A DNA stretch of 9,528 nt from Rickettsiales bacterium (GTDB lineage: Bacteria; Pseudomonadota; Alphaproteobacteria; Rickettsiales; Deianiraeaceae): assembly GCA_947378695.1 (NCBI GenBank), contig CANCKZ010000021.1, positions 1-9,528 on the forward strand, given 5' to 3'. Position numbers and translations under genes: made by a program. The stretch's first letter is position 1. The number at the start of each line of letters is the position of its first letter. The notes under the pieces were generated by a model. That model did no database searches and was not told where the DNA came from. It saw only the letters and a program-made list of their open reading frames with translations. This document shows, in pieces, positions 1 to 6,795 of the stretch.

Positions 1-456
1 TCCCATTTCGGCAAGACCGTCTTTTAGATAAATGAATGGACCGCCTGTAATTGTGCCGTCTGCGTTCACTTTGCGATATCTGTGCCCAAGGAAAACCTCC
101 GCACATTTTAATGCCATACCAAAAAAACCGAACATCATCATCCAAAAGACAGCACCCGGGCCACCCTTTGAAACTGCAACGGCAACTCCAACAATTGAAC
201 CCGTTCCAATTGTTGCCGCCATTGATGACATTAGTGCTTTGAATGGGGTTATTTCATCTTTGGATTTTTCCCCGTTGAATTTTCCGATAAGAATATGAAA
301 TGCGTGCTTTATTCCAAAAATGTTGATGAATTTCAGCCTTATTGTGAAAAATACGCTGACTGCTCCAAGCCAGAGGATCATAAAAGGCACACCAAAAATT
401 TGAAATGTAAGCAAAGATTCAATGAATTTTGCAAGTGAGTTTAGGCTTTCCAACAT
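1..456 (-). CDS. Sodium:alanine/glycine symporter family (AGCS) protein, N-terminal part; 3' end outside window
   Basis: The first 152 codons are present, read right to left, and the gene runs off the left edge. Members of this family couple inward sodium (or proton) movement to uptake of alanine or glycine across the inner membrane. Residues 18-39 form a hydrophobic segment. Residues 83-90 (GTGSIVGV) and 98-105 (GGPGAVFW), followed by an MMMFGFFG stretch, match the AGCS signature region. Residues 137-145 (TGGPFIYLK) match the conserved GGPxYYL motif seen downstream of it in the family. The ATG at 456-454 is the only possible start, because an in-frame TAA lies 15 bases upstream. No Shine-Dalgarno sequence is visible. 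The gene lies 79 bp downstream of the HAD phosphatase on the same strand and may be co-transcribed with it. Family assignment is firm; the exact amino acid carried is not known. Confidence 0.9.
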   Translation of the reverse strand, partial: MLESLNSLAKFIESLLTFQIFGVPFMILWLGAVSVFFTIRLKFINIFGIKHAFHILIGKFNGEKSKDEITPFKALMSSMAATIGTGSIVGVAVAVSKGGPGAVFWMMMFGFFGMALKCAEVFLGHRYRKVNADGTITGGPFIYLKDGLAEMG

Positions 457-470
457 AGAATATATGGATT

Positions 471-480
471 AGTTGCAACT
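471..480. repeat. Perfect 10-bp palindrome upstream of the symporter start
   Basis: AGTTGCAACT is its own reverse complement and lies 14 bp upstream of the symporter ATG. Two copies of TTTGTCAA (483-490 and 513-520), exactly 30 bp apart, lie further upstream; on the minus strand each gives a TTGACA hexamer. A regulatory role is possible, but no convincing -10 box is correctly spaced from either hexamer, and short palindromes arise by chance. Confidence 0.3.
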
Positions 481-535
481 ATTTTGTCAAAGTTTGGATT
501 AAACGAAATGCGTTTGTCAATCTTTTATTTATTTT

Positions 536-1198
536 TTACACATATTCCACAATTTTTTGCATATTTTCCACATGCGAAATGGTTTTAAATTCGTTTTTAA
601 ACCTTTCAATATTAGAAAAACCACCGGAAAAACTACTTCCGCCAGTGAAAATTATTGTTTCAATGCCAGCATTAACACTAGATTTCGCCCCGTTAAGGCT
701 ATCTTCCACGGCAATGCAATTGGTTTTTGAAAATCCCATTTTTTCAAGCCCAAAAAGGTAAATATCGCTTGCTGGCTTTCCGTTTTGCACCATTTCCCTG
801 CCAAAAATATTGGTATCATTGAAGAAAATATCAAGCCCTGTAACTTTTAAAACCGAATGAATTTCATGAGTGTGAGAATTGGAGCATATTGCATATTTCA
901 CGCCCATTGATTGCAACATTTGCAACGCTTCAACCGTGCCATTTGTTGATTTTGCATCAAGAGCAATTAATTTATGAGCCAAAGCCAAAGCTTCATCAAA
1001 CACCGTTTCCTTGTGGAAATTTTCCTGAACTGCAAGCACTTCAAAGGCTTCATTCCAACATTTTCCATCAAAAAAATTCGTGCAATATTCCAAAGTATAA
1101 ACAGAATTAAACCGTGAAAGAGTTTGCGATAGTGCAATGTTGTAAAAATGTTGAGTATCAACCAAAGTGCCGTCGAAATCAAAAAGAATGCCCTTCAT
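536..1198 (-). CDS. HAD-superfamily hydrolase, subfamily IA (phosphatase/phosphomutase-like)
   Basis: This 220-residue protein has all four HAD motifs in order. Motif I is DFDGT at residues 7-11, with D7 the expected nucleophile and D9 the general acid/base. Motif II is S106 in ICSNS, motif III is K141 in NGKPASDIY, and motif IV is E165-D166 in AVEDSLNGAKSS. A helical cap fits in residues 15-90, as in the IA subfamily that includes phosphoglycolate phosphatase and beta-phosphoglucomutase. The GKPASDIY and EDSLNG motifs are typical of that group. It probably acts on a small cytoplasmic phosphorylated metabolite; the substrate cannot be read from sequence. The ATG at 1198 places motif I at the very N-terminus, as usual. 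The gene is divergent from the small-membrane-protein operon, with 108 bp between them, and precedes the symporter gene. Confidence 0.88.
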   Translation of the reverse strand: MKGILFDFDGTLVDTQHFYNIALSQTLSRFNSVYTLEYCTNFFDGKCWNEAFEVLAVQENFHKETVFDEALALAHKLIALDAKSTNGTVEALQMLQSMGVKYAICSNSHTHEIHSVLKVTGLDIFFNDTNIFGREMVQNGKPASDIYLFGLEKMGFSKTNCIAVEDSLNGAKSSVNAGIETIIFTGGSSFSGGFSNIERFKNEFKTISHVENMQKIVEYV

Positions 1199-1240
1199 TT
1201 AAATGAAAAATAATATTTTGATATTTACCCAGCTATTTCA

Positions 1241-1265
1241 AAAATCAATCATTTTTCTTGATTTT
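1241..1265. repeat. 8-bp inverted repeat in the divergent intergenic region
   Basis: AAAATCAA at 1241-1248 and TTGATTTT at 1258-1265 are perfect inverted arms separated by 9 bases. They sit in the 108-bp gap between the divergent HAD and small-membrane-protein genes. The right arm overlaps a TTGATT hexamer that is 16 bp from TAATTT (1280-1285), a weak possible promoter for the rightward operon. It could be a binding site shared by both genes, but an all-A/T-rich repeat of this size has low information content. Confidence 0.3.
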
Positions 1266-1306
1266 CAAATGTTTTGGATTAATTTAATGTAAATAAGGAA
1301 AAAATT

Positions 1307-1450
1307 ATGACCAAAATTCAAATAGCAACATCAATTGCTGCCTTTGTATGCCTTTCAATGCCGCTTGTTGGAATTATTCTGCAATTTATAAATTACCGCA
1401 ATCACATAAAAAGCACTAAATTACAAGACGCAGATGTCACAAAAGTATAA
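1307..1450 (+). CDS. Small single-span membrane protein, 47 aa, unrecognised
   Basis: I do not recognise this 47-residue protein. Support for it being real comes from an AAGGA ribosome-binding site at 1295-1299, seven bases before the ATG, which is the best Shine-Dalgarno sequence in the window, and from its position as first gene of a plus-strand operon. Residues 6-28 form one hydrophobic segment (IATSIAAFVCLSMPLVGIIL and onward) with a short N-terminus carrying one lysine. A polar, basic tail follows (residues 29-47, with R31, H33, K35, K38 and K46), suggesting an inner-membrane protein with a cytoplasmic C-terminus. Its last 17 bases overlap the next gene in another reading frame, so the two are probably translationally coupled. 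It is too short for most automatic gene finders. Confidence 0.6.
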   Translation: MTKIQIATSIAAFVCLSMPLVGIILQFINYRNHIKSTKLQDADVTKV

Positions 1451-1661
1451 ACCTCAAAAAAAATGGTTTCACACTTGGAACTTTGATACTTGGGCAAGGC
1501 TTGCAGAAGTGGTAGGCTTTATTTTACTCGGATTTTCATTCCTTGGAAGAGACGCTCTGGGGGCGATGTACACTTATGTCATTCTTTATGGCATTATTGT
1601 GATTAGCATTTGCCTTTGCATGATGGTCATAACAAAATTCAACGAAAACAACAATTATTAA
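1434..1661 (+). CDS. Small two-span membrane protein, 75 aa, unrecognised
   Basis: I do not recognise a family for this 75-residue protein. It starts with a basic, aromatic stretch of about 20 residues rich in lysine and tryptophan (W11, W15, W20). Two hydrophobic segments follow, roughly residues 23-37 and 43-67, joined by a short loop containing GRD (38-40), and then a polar tail ending NENNNY. The layout suggests a hairpin inner-membrane protein with both ends on the same side, probably the cytoplasm given the basic N-terminus. The ATG lies inside the end of the 47-aa gene (17-bp overlap), and the oligoendopeptidase gene begins nine bases after its stop. Such tight packing argues for a shared transcript and possibly a shared function, but no role can be assigned. 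Confidence 0.7.
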   Translation: MSQKYKPQKKWFHTWNFDTWARLAEVVGFILLGFSFLGRDALGAMYTYVILYGIIVISICLCMMVITKFNENNNY

Positions 1662-1670
1662 TATAACATT

Positions 1671-3446
1671 ATGAACAACGAAACAAAAAACGACTACGCA
1701 AACCTTCCATCTTGGAATTTATCCTCACTTTTTGCAAATTCACAAGACTGCCAAAAAGCCGTCATAATAATGAAATCTTCCGTTGAACAGTTCGCAAAAC
1801 AATATAGGGGCAAAATTACAACAGCAGAAATTTTACTTAAAGCGGTGCAATCTTACGAAAACATTGTTGATGGTATGCAACGCATTGGAACTTATGCCTA
1901 CTTAAATTACATAACTCACATGAACGAGCAAAACCGCAAGGGTTTGTATCAGCAAGTAAGTGAAGCATTGGCGGTTTTTTCTTCCGAAATTGCATTTTTC
2001 ACAATTGAATTAAACCAACTTGATGAAACAATCGTTTTTGATTCTTCCCTTTCCAAATACAAAACATTTCTTGAAAACCTGCGTCTTTTTAAACCTTACG
2101 AACTTGCGGAAGAAATTGAACAGGTGTTGATAAAAAAATCTGTGACATCATCGGACGCTTGGTCAAAATTCTTTGATGAAACAATGGCAAATCTTCGCTT
2201 TGTTCTTGACGGCGAGGAGTTGACCGCTTCGAAAATATTTGATCTTTTGGCAAATGAATCACAGGAAGTTCGCCAAAAAGCGGCAAAAGCAATTGAAATC
2301 ACCCTTGGAAAAAATATTAAAACATTTACATTCATAACAAACACGCTTGCAAAAGACAAACAAATTGAAGACGAAATGCGTCAATTCAAAAATGTAATTT
2401 CTTCGCGAAACCTTGCAAACTTAATTGAAGATGACATTGTGGAATCGCTAATTGCTTCCGTTAAGAAATCATATAAAAACACTTCACATAAATATTACGC
2501 CCTAAAAGCCAAAATTTTCAAACAAGAAAAACTGGAATACTGGGACAGAAACGCTCCAATGCCATTTAATGCTAATGTTAAGTATTCATACGATGAAGCA
2601 AAAAGCATCACGCTTGAAGCTTATGGGGAGTTTTCGGGGAGGATGTCTCGCATTGCGAAATCGTTTTTTGATAAGAACTGGATAGACGCACCAACGCGTG
2701 ATTTTAAAGATTCCGGTGCATTTTCACACCCAGCTTCAACTTCCACAAATCCGTTCATAATGTTGAACTTTCTTGGAAAACAAAGAGACGTTGCCACAAT
2801 GGCACACGAACTTGGGCACGGAGTTCACCAATTTCTGGCGAAAAATCAAGGTTCTTTGCTTTGCCAAACACCTTTGACACTTGCCGAAACAGCTTCTGTT
2901 TTTGGCGAACAGCTTGTGTTTCAAAAATTGCTTAAAAATACGCAATCAAAGGAAGCACGCCTTGAAATGCTTTCCTCAAAAATTGAAGATATGCTGAACA
3001 CTTCAATTCGCCAAATTGCATTTTGCGATTTCGAACTTCAAGTGCATAACAAACGCAAAGATGGCGAACTTTCACCTGAACAAATTGGCGAAATTTGGAT
3101 GAACATTCAAAAAGAATCCCTTGGTGATGCTTTCAATTTTGCTGGCGAAAGTGGCGAGGGTTACAAGCATTATTGGTCGTATATTCCGCATTTTGTGCAC
3201 TCGCCGTTTTATGTCTACGCCTATGCTTTTGGGGATATTCTGGTGAATAGTCTTTATAACATTTACAAAGCCGGCACGGTGGAAAATTTTGAAGAAAAAT
3301 ATATTACAATGCTTGAAACCGGCGGTGCATTAAGACACAAAGAACTTCTTGCCCCTTTTGGAATTGATATTTCCAAGGAAGATTTTTGGCAAAATGGCAT
3401 GAAAGTTTTGGAAGATATGATTTGCGAATTTGAGGCAAACCTTTAA
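1671..3446 (+). CDS. pepF: Oligoendopeptidase F, M3 family zinc metallopeptidase
   Basis: This 591-residue cytoplasmic protease is close to the usual length (about 600) of PepF-type M3 peptidases, which cleave short oligopeptides and take part in peptide turnover. The zinc site is HELGH at residues 379-383 (H379, E380, H383), with the third ligand at E406 in LAETAS, 27 residues after the first histidine. Near the C-terminus, YWSYIPHFVHSPFYVYAYAFG carries the conserved PHF..PFYxYxYAxG pattern, whose His and Tyr residues stabilise the transition state. The N-terminus (LPSWNLSSLFANS) matches the family's PxWDLSDLY opening, supporting the ATG at 1671. No signal peptide is seen. It follows the two small membrane genes and ends one base before the glycosyltransferase start. 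It appears complete, and the family assignment is strong. Confidence 0.95.
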   Translation: MNNETKNDYANLPSWNLSSLFANSQDCQKAVIIMKSSVEQFAKQYRGKITTAEILLKAVQSYENIVDGMQRIGTYAYLNYITHMNEQNRKGLYQQVSEALAVFSSEIAFFTIELNQLDETIVFDSSLSKYKTFLENLRLFKPYELAEEIEQVLIKKSVTSSDAWSKFFDETMANLRFVLDGEELTASKIFDLLANESQEVRQKAAKAIEITLGKNIKTFTFITNTLAKDKQIEDEMRQFKNVISSRNLANLIEDDIVESLIASVKKSYKNTSHKYYALKAKIFKQEKLEYWDRNAPMPFNANVKYSYDEAKSITLEAYGEFSGRMSRIAKSFFDKNWIDAPTRDFKDSGAFSHPASTSTNPFIMLNFLGKQRDVATMAHELGHGVHQFLAKNQGSLLCQTPLTLAETASVFGEQLVFQKLLKNTQSKEARLEMLSSKIEDMLNTSIRQIAFCDFELQVHNKRKDGELSPEQIGEIWMNIQKESLGDAFNFAGESGEGYKHYWSYIPHFVHSPFYVYAYAFGDILVNSLYNIYKAGTVENFEEKYITMLETGGALRHKELLAPFGIDISKEDFWQNGMKVLEDMICEFEANL

Positions 3447-3447
3447 T

Positions 3448-4530
3448 ATGAAGTTAGTTTTTTTCAGCTCGGATAACATTGGCGATGCAATTTTAGCAAA
3501 TATCATTCTGGAAAATCTTGCAAAGACTGTGCCTGAAATTGATATTGTGGTGTATAACAAAAATCACAATATCACGCAGGCATTATTTGCACAAAACCCT
3601 AACATTTCCAGCGTGAATATTATTTCAACTAAGGTTTTTTCACGCAAGTTTTTTCGTGATATTAAAGCTTTGTGGGGGGGTATCACAAAAAATGATGGCA
3701 TTTTGGTGACATCGCTTTTGGGTTCGCAAACTGTGATGATTGGACTTCTGCCCTTGATTTTTTTGCAAAAACTGACGGGTGCTAATCGTCAGGCTTGCAG
3801 AACTTTTGGCATGAAGCAAAAACTCAACAATGCAAAGCGGCATATCATTGACAGCACTTTACGCCAACTTGAAACACAGATTGGCGTGAATTTGAACCGT
3901 GAAATTGGCGTGAATTTCTTGCATAATTTTATTGGGTATACACCAAAAAAACAGCAAAATGCAACGCAAAAAGCGATCGCAATAATTGCCGGTTCTTCAA
4001 CTTTCGAAAAAACTTTGCCTGCGGGGAAGTTTGCGGAAATCATCACGCATTTTGCGGGGCAGGGGTTTGAAATCAAGCTTTTGGGCAGTAAAAATGCGGT
4101 TGACCAACACCAAGCAAGTGAAATTATGCGAATTATCGACGGCAGTGTGGCGGTTGAAAACCTTGCTGGCAAAACGGATTTGAAGGGATATTTCGCTGAA
4201 ATTGCCAGCGTTGATTATGTTATCACGAACGATTCGTCCGGTCAGCATATTGCAAATGTTCTGGGAACGCCGTGCGGAGTTTTATGGGCAAGGAACCCTC
4301 AAAACCCGATTGTGAAAGCTTACGCTTGGCAAAATGAACTTACGGCAAACATTTTCGGGAAAAAATATCACCAATGTAAAAAATGCTCAATTTTGGGCAA
4401 ATTTTTCATCAACAAACCACATTGCAAGGCTTGTATTAAGGAAAATTACTCAAAAATGGAGGCAAGCGATGTTATTTTACAGATTGAGGCACATCTTTCG
4501 CAGTTGCGGCTTTCGCAAAATATTTCGTGA
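3448..4530 (+). CDS. Glycosyltransferase family 9 (heptosyltransferase-like)
   Basis: This 360-residue protein belongs to the ADP-heptose:LPS heptosyltransferase superfamily (WaaC/WaaF/WaaQ-like), which adds sugars to lipopolysaccharide core at the inner membrane. The N-terminus MKLVFFSSDNIGDAIL places D13 where E. coli WaaC has its catalytic Asp13. The donor-site motif DYVITNDSSGQHIANVLGTP includes N261-D262-S263-S264-G265 and H267. A C-terminal pair of CxxC motifs (C310/C313 and C326/C329) resembles the cysteine cluster of WaaF-type enzymes. A TTG at 3430 could extend the protein by six residues, but ATG at 3448 fits the family start and follows the pepF stop by one base. GAGG at 3432-3435 lies 12 bases upstream, rather far for a ribosome-binding site. 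The acceptor sugar is unknown. The 3' end overlaps rluB by 59 bp, and codons near 3674-3680 contain a run of seven G. Confidence 0.88.
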   Translation: MKLVFFSSDNIGDAILANIILENLAKTVPEIDIVVYNKNHNITQALFAQNPNISSVNIISTKVFSRKFFRDIKALWGGITKNDGILVTSLLGSQTVMIGLLPLIFLQKLTGANRQACRTFGMKQKLNNAKRHIIDSTLRQLETQIGVNLNREIGVNFLHNFIGYTPKKQQNATQKAIAIIAGSSTFEKTLPAGKFAEIITHFAGQGFEIKLLGSKNAVDQHQASEIMRIIDGSVAVENLAGKTDLKGYFAEIASVDYVITNDSSGQHIANVLGTPCGVLWARNPQNPIVKAYAWQNELTANIFGKKYHQCKKCSILGKFFINKPHCKACIKENYSKMEASDVILQIEAHLSQLRLSQNIS

Positions 4531-5299
4531 AGCGTTTGATGTCACGCTCGTAAAGTTTGTGAACGCCAATTTTTGGGAAATCTTTTATGTCGAAATGTCC
4601 GTAGGAAAACCTCACCAATTTTACAACTTGCAGGTGGAAAAATTCACATAAGTTACGAATTTCCCTGTTTTTCCCAGTTGTAAGGGTGATTTCCAGCCAA
4701 GTATTCGTTGAAGTTTCTTTGGTGCGAGGAAGAATGCGAATTTCCTCGGGGCGATAGCTTATGCCTTCAATAATCACTCCTTTTTGCATGCGACTAAGCT
4801 TTTTTTCGTCAAGGACTCCATGCGCTTTTACATGATACACCCGTGGAATTTTGTTGTTTGGATTTTCCATATCCCGTGCAAATTTCGGGTTATTTGTGAA
4901 CAAAAGCAAGCCTTCACTGTTGTAATCGAGCCTTCCAATGTAGTGGAAATTTTGCATTTCCTTTGGCAAAAGCGAATAGACAGCTTGACGCTTTTTTTCA
5001 TCGCTTCGTGTAACGATCACGCCGATTGGTTTGTAAATTGCAACGCATTCGGTTTCTTGTGCTTTTTCAAGAATTTTGTTGCTTGGCATAATTCTGCGGT
5101 TTTTGAACATAACAATATCGCCTTTCTCCACAAGTACTGCGGCGTTTTTTGGGCGTTCGTTGTTGATAGTTACCGAGCCTCCCATTATTTCTTTTTCTGC
5201 CTCCCTGCGGGAAATTTCTGCGAAAATTGAGAGATATTTAGACAGTCTAAATTCAGAGTTTGCTTGTAATCCTTTGGATTCTTGTGTGTTTTGGGACAT
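4472..5299 (-). CDS. rluB: RsuA/RluB-family rRNA pseudouridine synthase
   Basis: This 275-residue enzyme isomerises a uridine in ribosomal RNA. In E. coli RluB the target is U2605 of 23S rRNA; RsuA modifies U516 of 16S. An S4 RNA-binding domain fills about residues 18-65 (RLSKYLSIFAEISRREAE, then GGSVTIN). The catalytic motif GRLDYNSEGLLLFTN holds D125. Other family blocks are KPIGVIVTRSD (90-100) and the late GKNREIRN and RFSYG segments. Length and absence of extra domains fit RluB better than the shorter RsuA, but the exact target is uncertain. The ATG at 5299 is one base after the stop of the M23 peptidase gene, so the two form an operon driven from about 6400. The C-terminal codons overlap the end of the convergent glycosyltransferase gene. 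No Shine-Dalgarno sequence is visible. Confidence 0.88.
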   Translation of the reverse strand: MSQNTQESKGLQANSEFRLSKYLSIFAEISRREAEKEIMGGSVTINNERPKNAAVLVEKGDIVMFKNRRIMPSNKILEKAQETECVAIYKPIGVIVTRSDEKKRQAVYSLLPKEMQNFHYIGRLDYNSEGLLLFTNNPKFARDMENPNNKIPRVYHVKAHGVLDEKKLSRMQKGVIIEGISYRPEEIRILPRTKETSTNTWLEITLTTGKNREIRNLCEFFHLQVVKLVRFSYGHFDIKDFPKIGVHKLYERDIKRFTKYFAKAATAKDVPQSVK

Positions 5300-5300
5300 T

Positions 5301-6341
5301 TTATATTTTTTGCAAGATAGATTTGGCTTGAATGAAGCTCATTGGGTTGTAGTGTTGACCGCCAACGATTATTTCGTAGTGAACATGGGCACCGGTTGAA
5401 TGCCCTGTGCTGCCTTGAATTCCGATGACTTGTCCGGTTTGCACTCGCTGACCTTGGCGAACTTTTATTGCACTCATGTGAGCGTAGAGTGTTTGTATGC
5501 GGTTTTTGTGCTGAATTACAACATAGTTTCCAAAAGATGGGCTATAAACCGCTTTCATGATAACTCCGCTGCCCGTTGCTTTAATTTTCGAACCGCTTGG
5601 ACCGGCAAAATCAAGACCATTGTGCATTCTTGTGCGGTGGTGAATTGGGTGGAATCTTGCACCAAAGCCACTCATAAAACGAGCACCCTTCATTGGCATT
5701 TCAACTGGAAGATTTTTCAAAGATTGGCTAATCATAGCAAGACCAGCCGATTTCAGCGTGATGTTTTCAACCGTTTGCGATATATCAATTGTTGGAGTTG
5801 GGAAATGTTTTGAAGCCTTTTGCACGGACTGCTGTTCGTTTATGTGGCTTGAATATGCAAGGTTGATTTTGCTTAAACCGTTGAAAGCTTGTCTTCCGCC
5901 AATCGTTCTTGCAATGTTCATTACAGACCGAAGCTTGGAAATTTTCGTGTTCAGGGTGGAATCGATAATTAACAAGTTTTTTTGGATATTGTTCAAAATT
6001 CCGTAAAGTTGAATTGGGCTTGCAATGTTTTCTTGGTAATATAGTGTTGATTTTTTCTTTGGTGTGCCGGTTAAATTGTGCATCAATTTTTCAATGCCTT
6101 CGTTAGATTTCTGAATTTCCTTTGCAAGGGAGGCGTTCACCGTGCGTTCAATTGTTAATTGTTGGCGAAGTTTTTCAAGTTCGTGTGTTGATTGTGCAAT
6201 GTTTGCAAATGCAAGTGTTGCATAGACCAAAATTGCGAAAATTGCCGCAATGATTCCAAAAATTGCATATTTTGAAACACTTACGGTTTTTTGACCGTAG
6301 GATATTTGCAATATTTCGTTTTTCGTGAAGAATTTTTGCAT
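5301..6341 (-). CDS. M23-family (LytM) peptidase with N-terminal membrane anchor
   Basis: This 346-residue envelope protein has a short cytoplasmic N-terminus, one membrane span at about residues 25-47, a probable coiled coil at about 52-90, a linker, and a C-terminal LytM domain from about 219. All metal and catalytic positions are intact: H240 and D244 in HNGLD, H288 in YAHMS, and H319/H321 in GAHVHYE. By analogy with LytM, H240, D244 and H321 bind zinc while H288 and H319 assist catalysis, so an active peptidoglycan cross-link endopeptidase is expected rather than an EnvC/NlpD-like inactive activator. An upstream in-frame TTG at 6374 would add 11 residues; ATG at 6341 was chosen as the commoner start. 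The gene is first in an operon with rluB and has a strong promoter at 6406-6434. Confidence 0.9.
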   Translation of the reverse strand: MQKFFTKNEILQISYGQKTVSVSKYAIFGIIAAIFAILVYATLAFANIAQSTHELEKLRQQLTIERTVNASLAKEIQKSNEGIEKLMHNLTGTPKKKSTLYYQENIASPIQLYGILNNIQKNLLIIDSTLNTKISKLRSVMNIARTIGGRQAFNGLSKINLAYSSHINEQQSVQKASKHFPTPTIDISQTVENITLKSAGLAMISQSLKNLPVEMPMKGARFMSGFGARFHPIHHRTRMHNGLDFAGPSGSKIKATGSGVIMKAVYSPSFGNYVVIQHKNRIQTLYAHMSAIKVRQGQRVQTGQVIGIQGSTGHSTGAHVHYEIIVGGQHYNPMSFIQAKSILQKI

Positions 6342-6380
6342 ATTTTCTTTGTTTTTTTGTTTAAATTTGCACAAAAACGC

Positions 6381-6409
6381 TTGTTTTTATTACTTTATGT
6401 TTTTATAGA
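6381..6409 (+). promoter_or_regulatory. Sigma70-like promoter for yraN-ybgC
   Basis: TTGTTT (6381-6386) is separated by 17 bases from TATAGA (6404-6409). Transcription would start near 6416, about 31 bases before the yraN ATG. The -10 box shares bases 6406-6409 with the -10 box of the leftward promoter. Confidence 0.5.
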
Positions 6410-6434
6410 TACATATCAAAAAAATAGTTGTCAA
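6406..6434 (-). promoter_or_regulatory. Sigma70-like promoter for the M23 peptidase-rluB operon
   Basis: On the minus strand, TTGACA (6434-6429, a perfect -35) is followed by a 17-base spacer and TATCTA (6411-6406, a -10 box). Transcription would start near 6399, giving a leader of about 58 bases before the ATG at 6341. The -10 box overlaps that of the opposite promoter. Confidence 0.65.
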
Positions 6435-6446
6435 GCATTTTTGTTT

Positions 6447-6785
6447 ATGTTACCATCTTTAAAGGTTGAATCTTTGGGAAAATATGCGGAGGATTTGGCG
6501 TCTCGTGCGTTGAAAAGTGAAGGTCACACCTTGATTGTTCGCAATTTTAAAACACGCACTGGGGAAATTGATATAATATCGGAAAAAAATGGAATTTTGT
6601 ATATAAGTGAGGTAAAAAAGCGAACATATTTCGAGGAATCCGTCATAAAAAATTCACAAATTGAGCGAATCTGGTTCGTGTTTGAAGAGTTCCTCGAAAA
6701 ATATCCACACTATGCAGAATTTGATGCCATTATGCAAATAATTCTTGTTGTAAACAATATTATAACCATTCACGAAATTTTATGA
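6447..6785 (+). CDS. yraN: YraN/UPF0102 family protein (restriction-endonuclease-like fold)
   Basis: This 112-residue protein matches the widespread UPF0102/YraN family, close to its usual 115-125 residues. YraN proteins have the fold of restriction endonucleases and Holliday-junction resolvases, but their biological role is not settled. The nuclease-like core is visible: GEIDII (E40, D42), then SEVKKR (E55, K57), equivalent to the family's GEIDLI and FVEVKxR. The N-terminal GKYAEDLASRALKSEGHTLIVRNF also fits the family's G..gE..A...L...G..ll.rN pattern. An upstream in-frame extension exists, but it runs through the promoter region, so ATG at 6447 was chosen. The stop is 10 bases before the ybgC ATG, so the two are likely co-transcribed. 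No Shine-Dalgarno sequence is seen. Confidence 0.85.
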   Translation: MLPSLKVESLGKYAEDLASRALKSEGHTLIVRNFKTRTGEIDIISEKNGILYISEVKKRTYFEESVIKNSQIERIWFVFEEFLEKYPHYAEFDAIMQIILVVNNIITIHEIL

Positions 6786-6795
6786 TGCAAATTTG

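Noticed and set aside
515..520. TTGACA on the minus strand as -35 of a symporter promoter
   Set aside because: The sequence 17 bases downstream is CCAAAC, which is not a -10 box; the second TTGACA at 485-490 needs a 20-base spacer to reach TATATT.
3430..3447. TTG start adding six residues to the glycosyltransferase
   Set aside because: The family begins with the MKxxxxxSxxxGD pattern at ATG 3448, which also puts the catalytic Asp at position 13 as in WaaC.
3789..4172. Open frame of about 127 codons on the minus strand
   Set aside because: It is antisense to the glycosyltransferase gene and shows no family features.
4784..5230. Open frame of about 148 codons on the plus strand
   Set aside because: It lies wholly opposite rluB, whose domains and catalytic motif are clear, and its product is Phe/Cys/His-rich with no recognisable motif.
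6291..6446. 52-residue N-terminal extension of YraN
   Set aside because: It runs through the divergent promoters and the start of the M23 peptidase gene and is Phe-rich low-information sequence; YraN family proteins start near the ATG at 6447.
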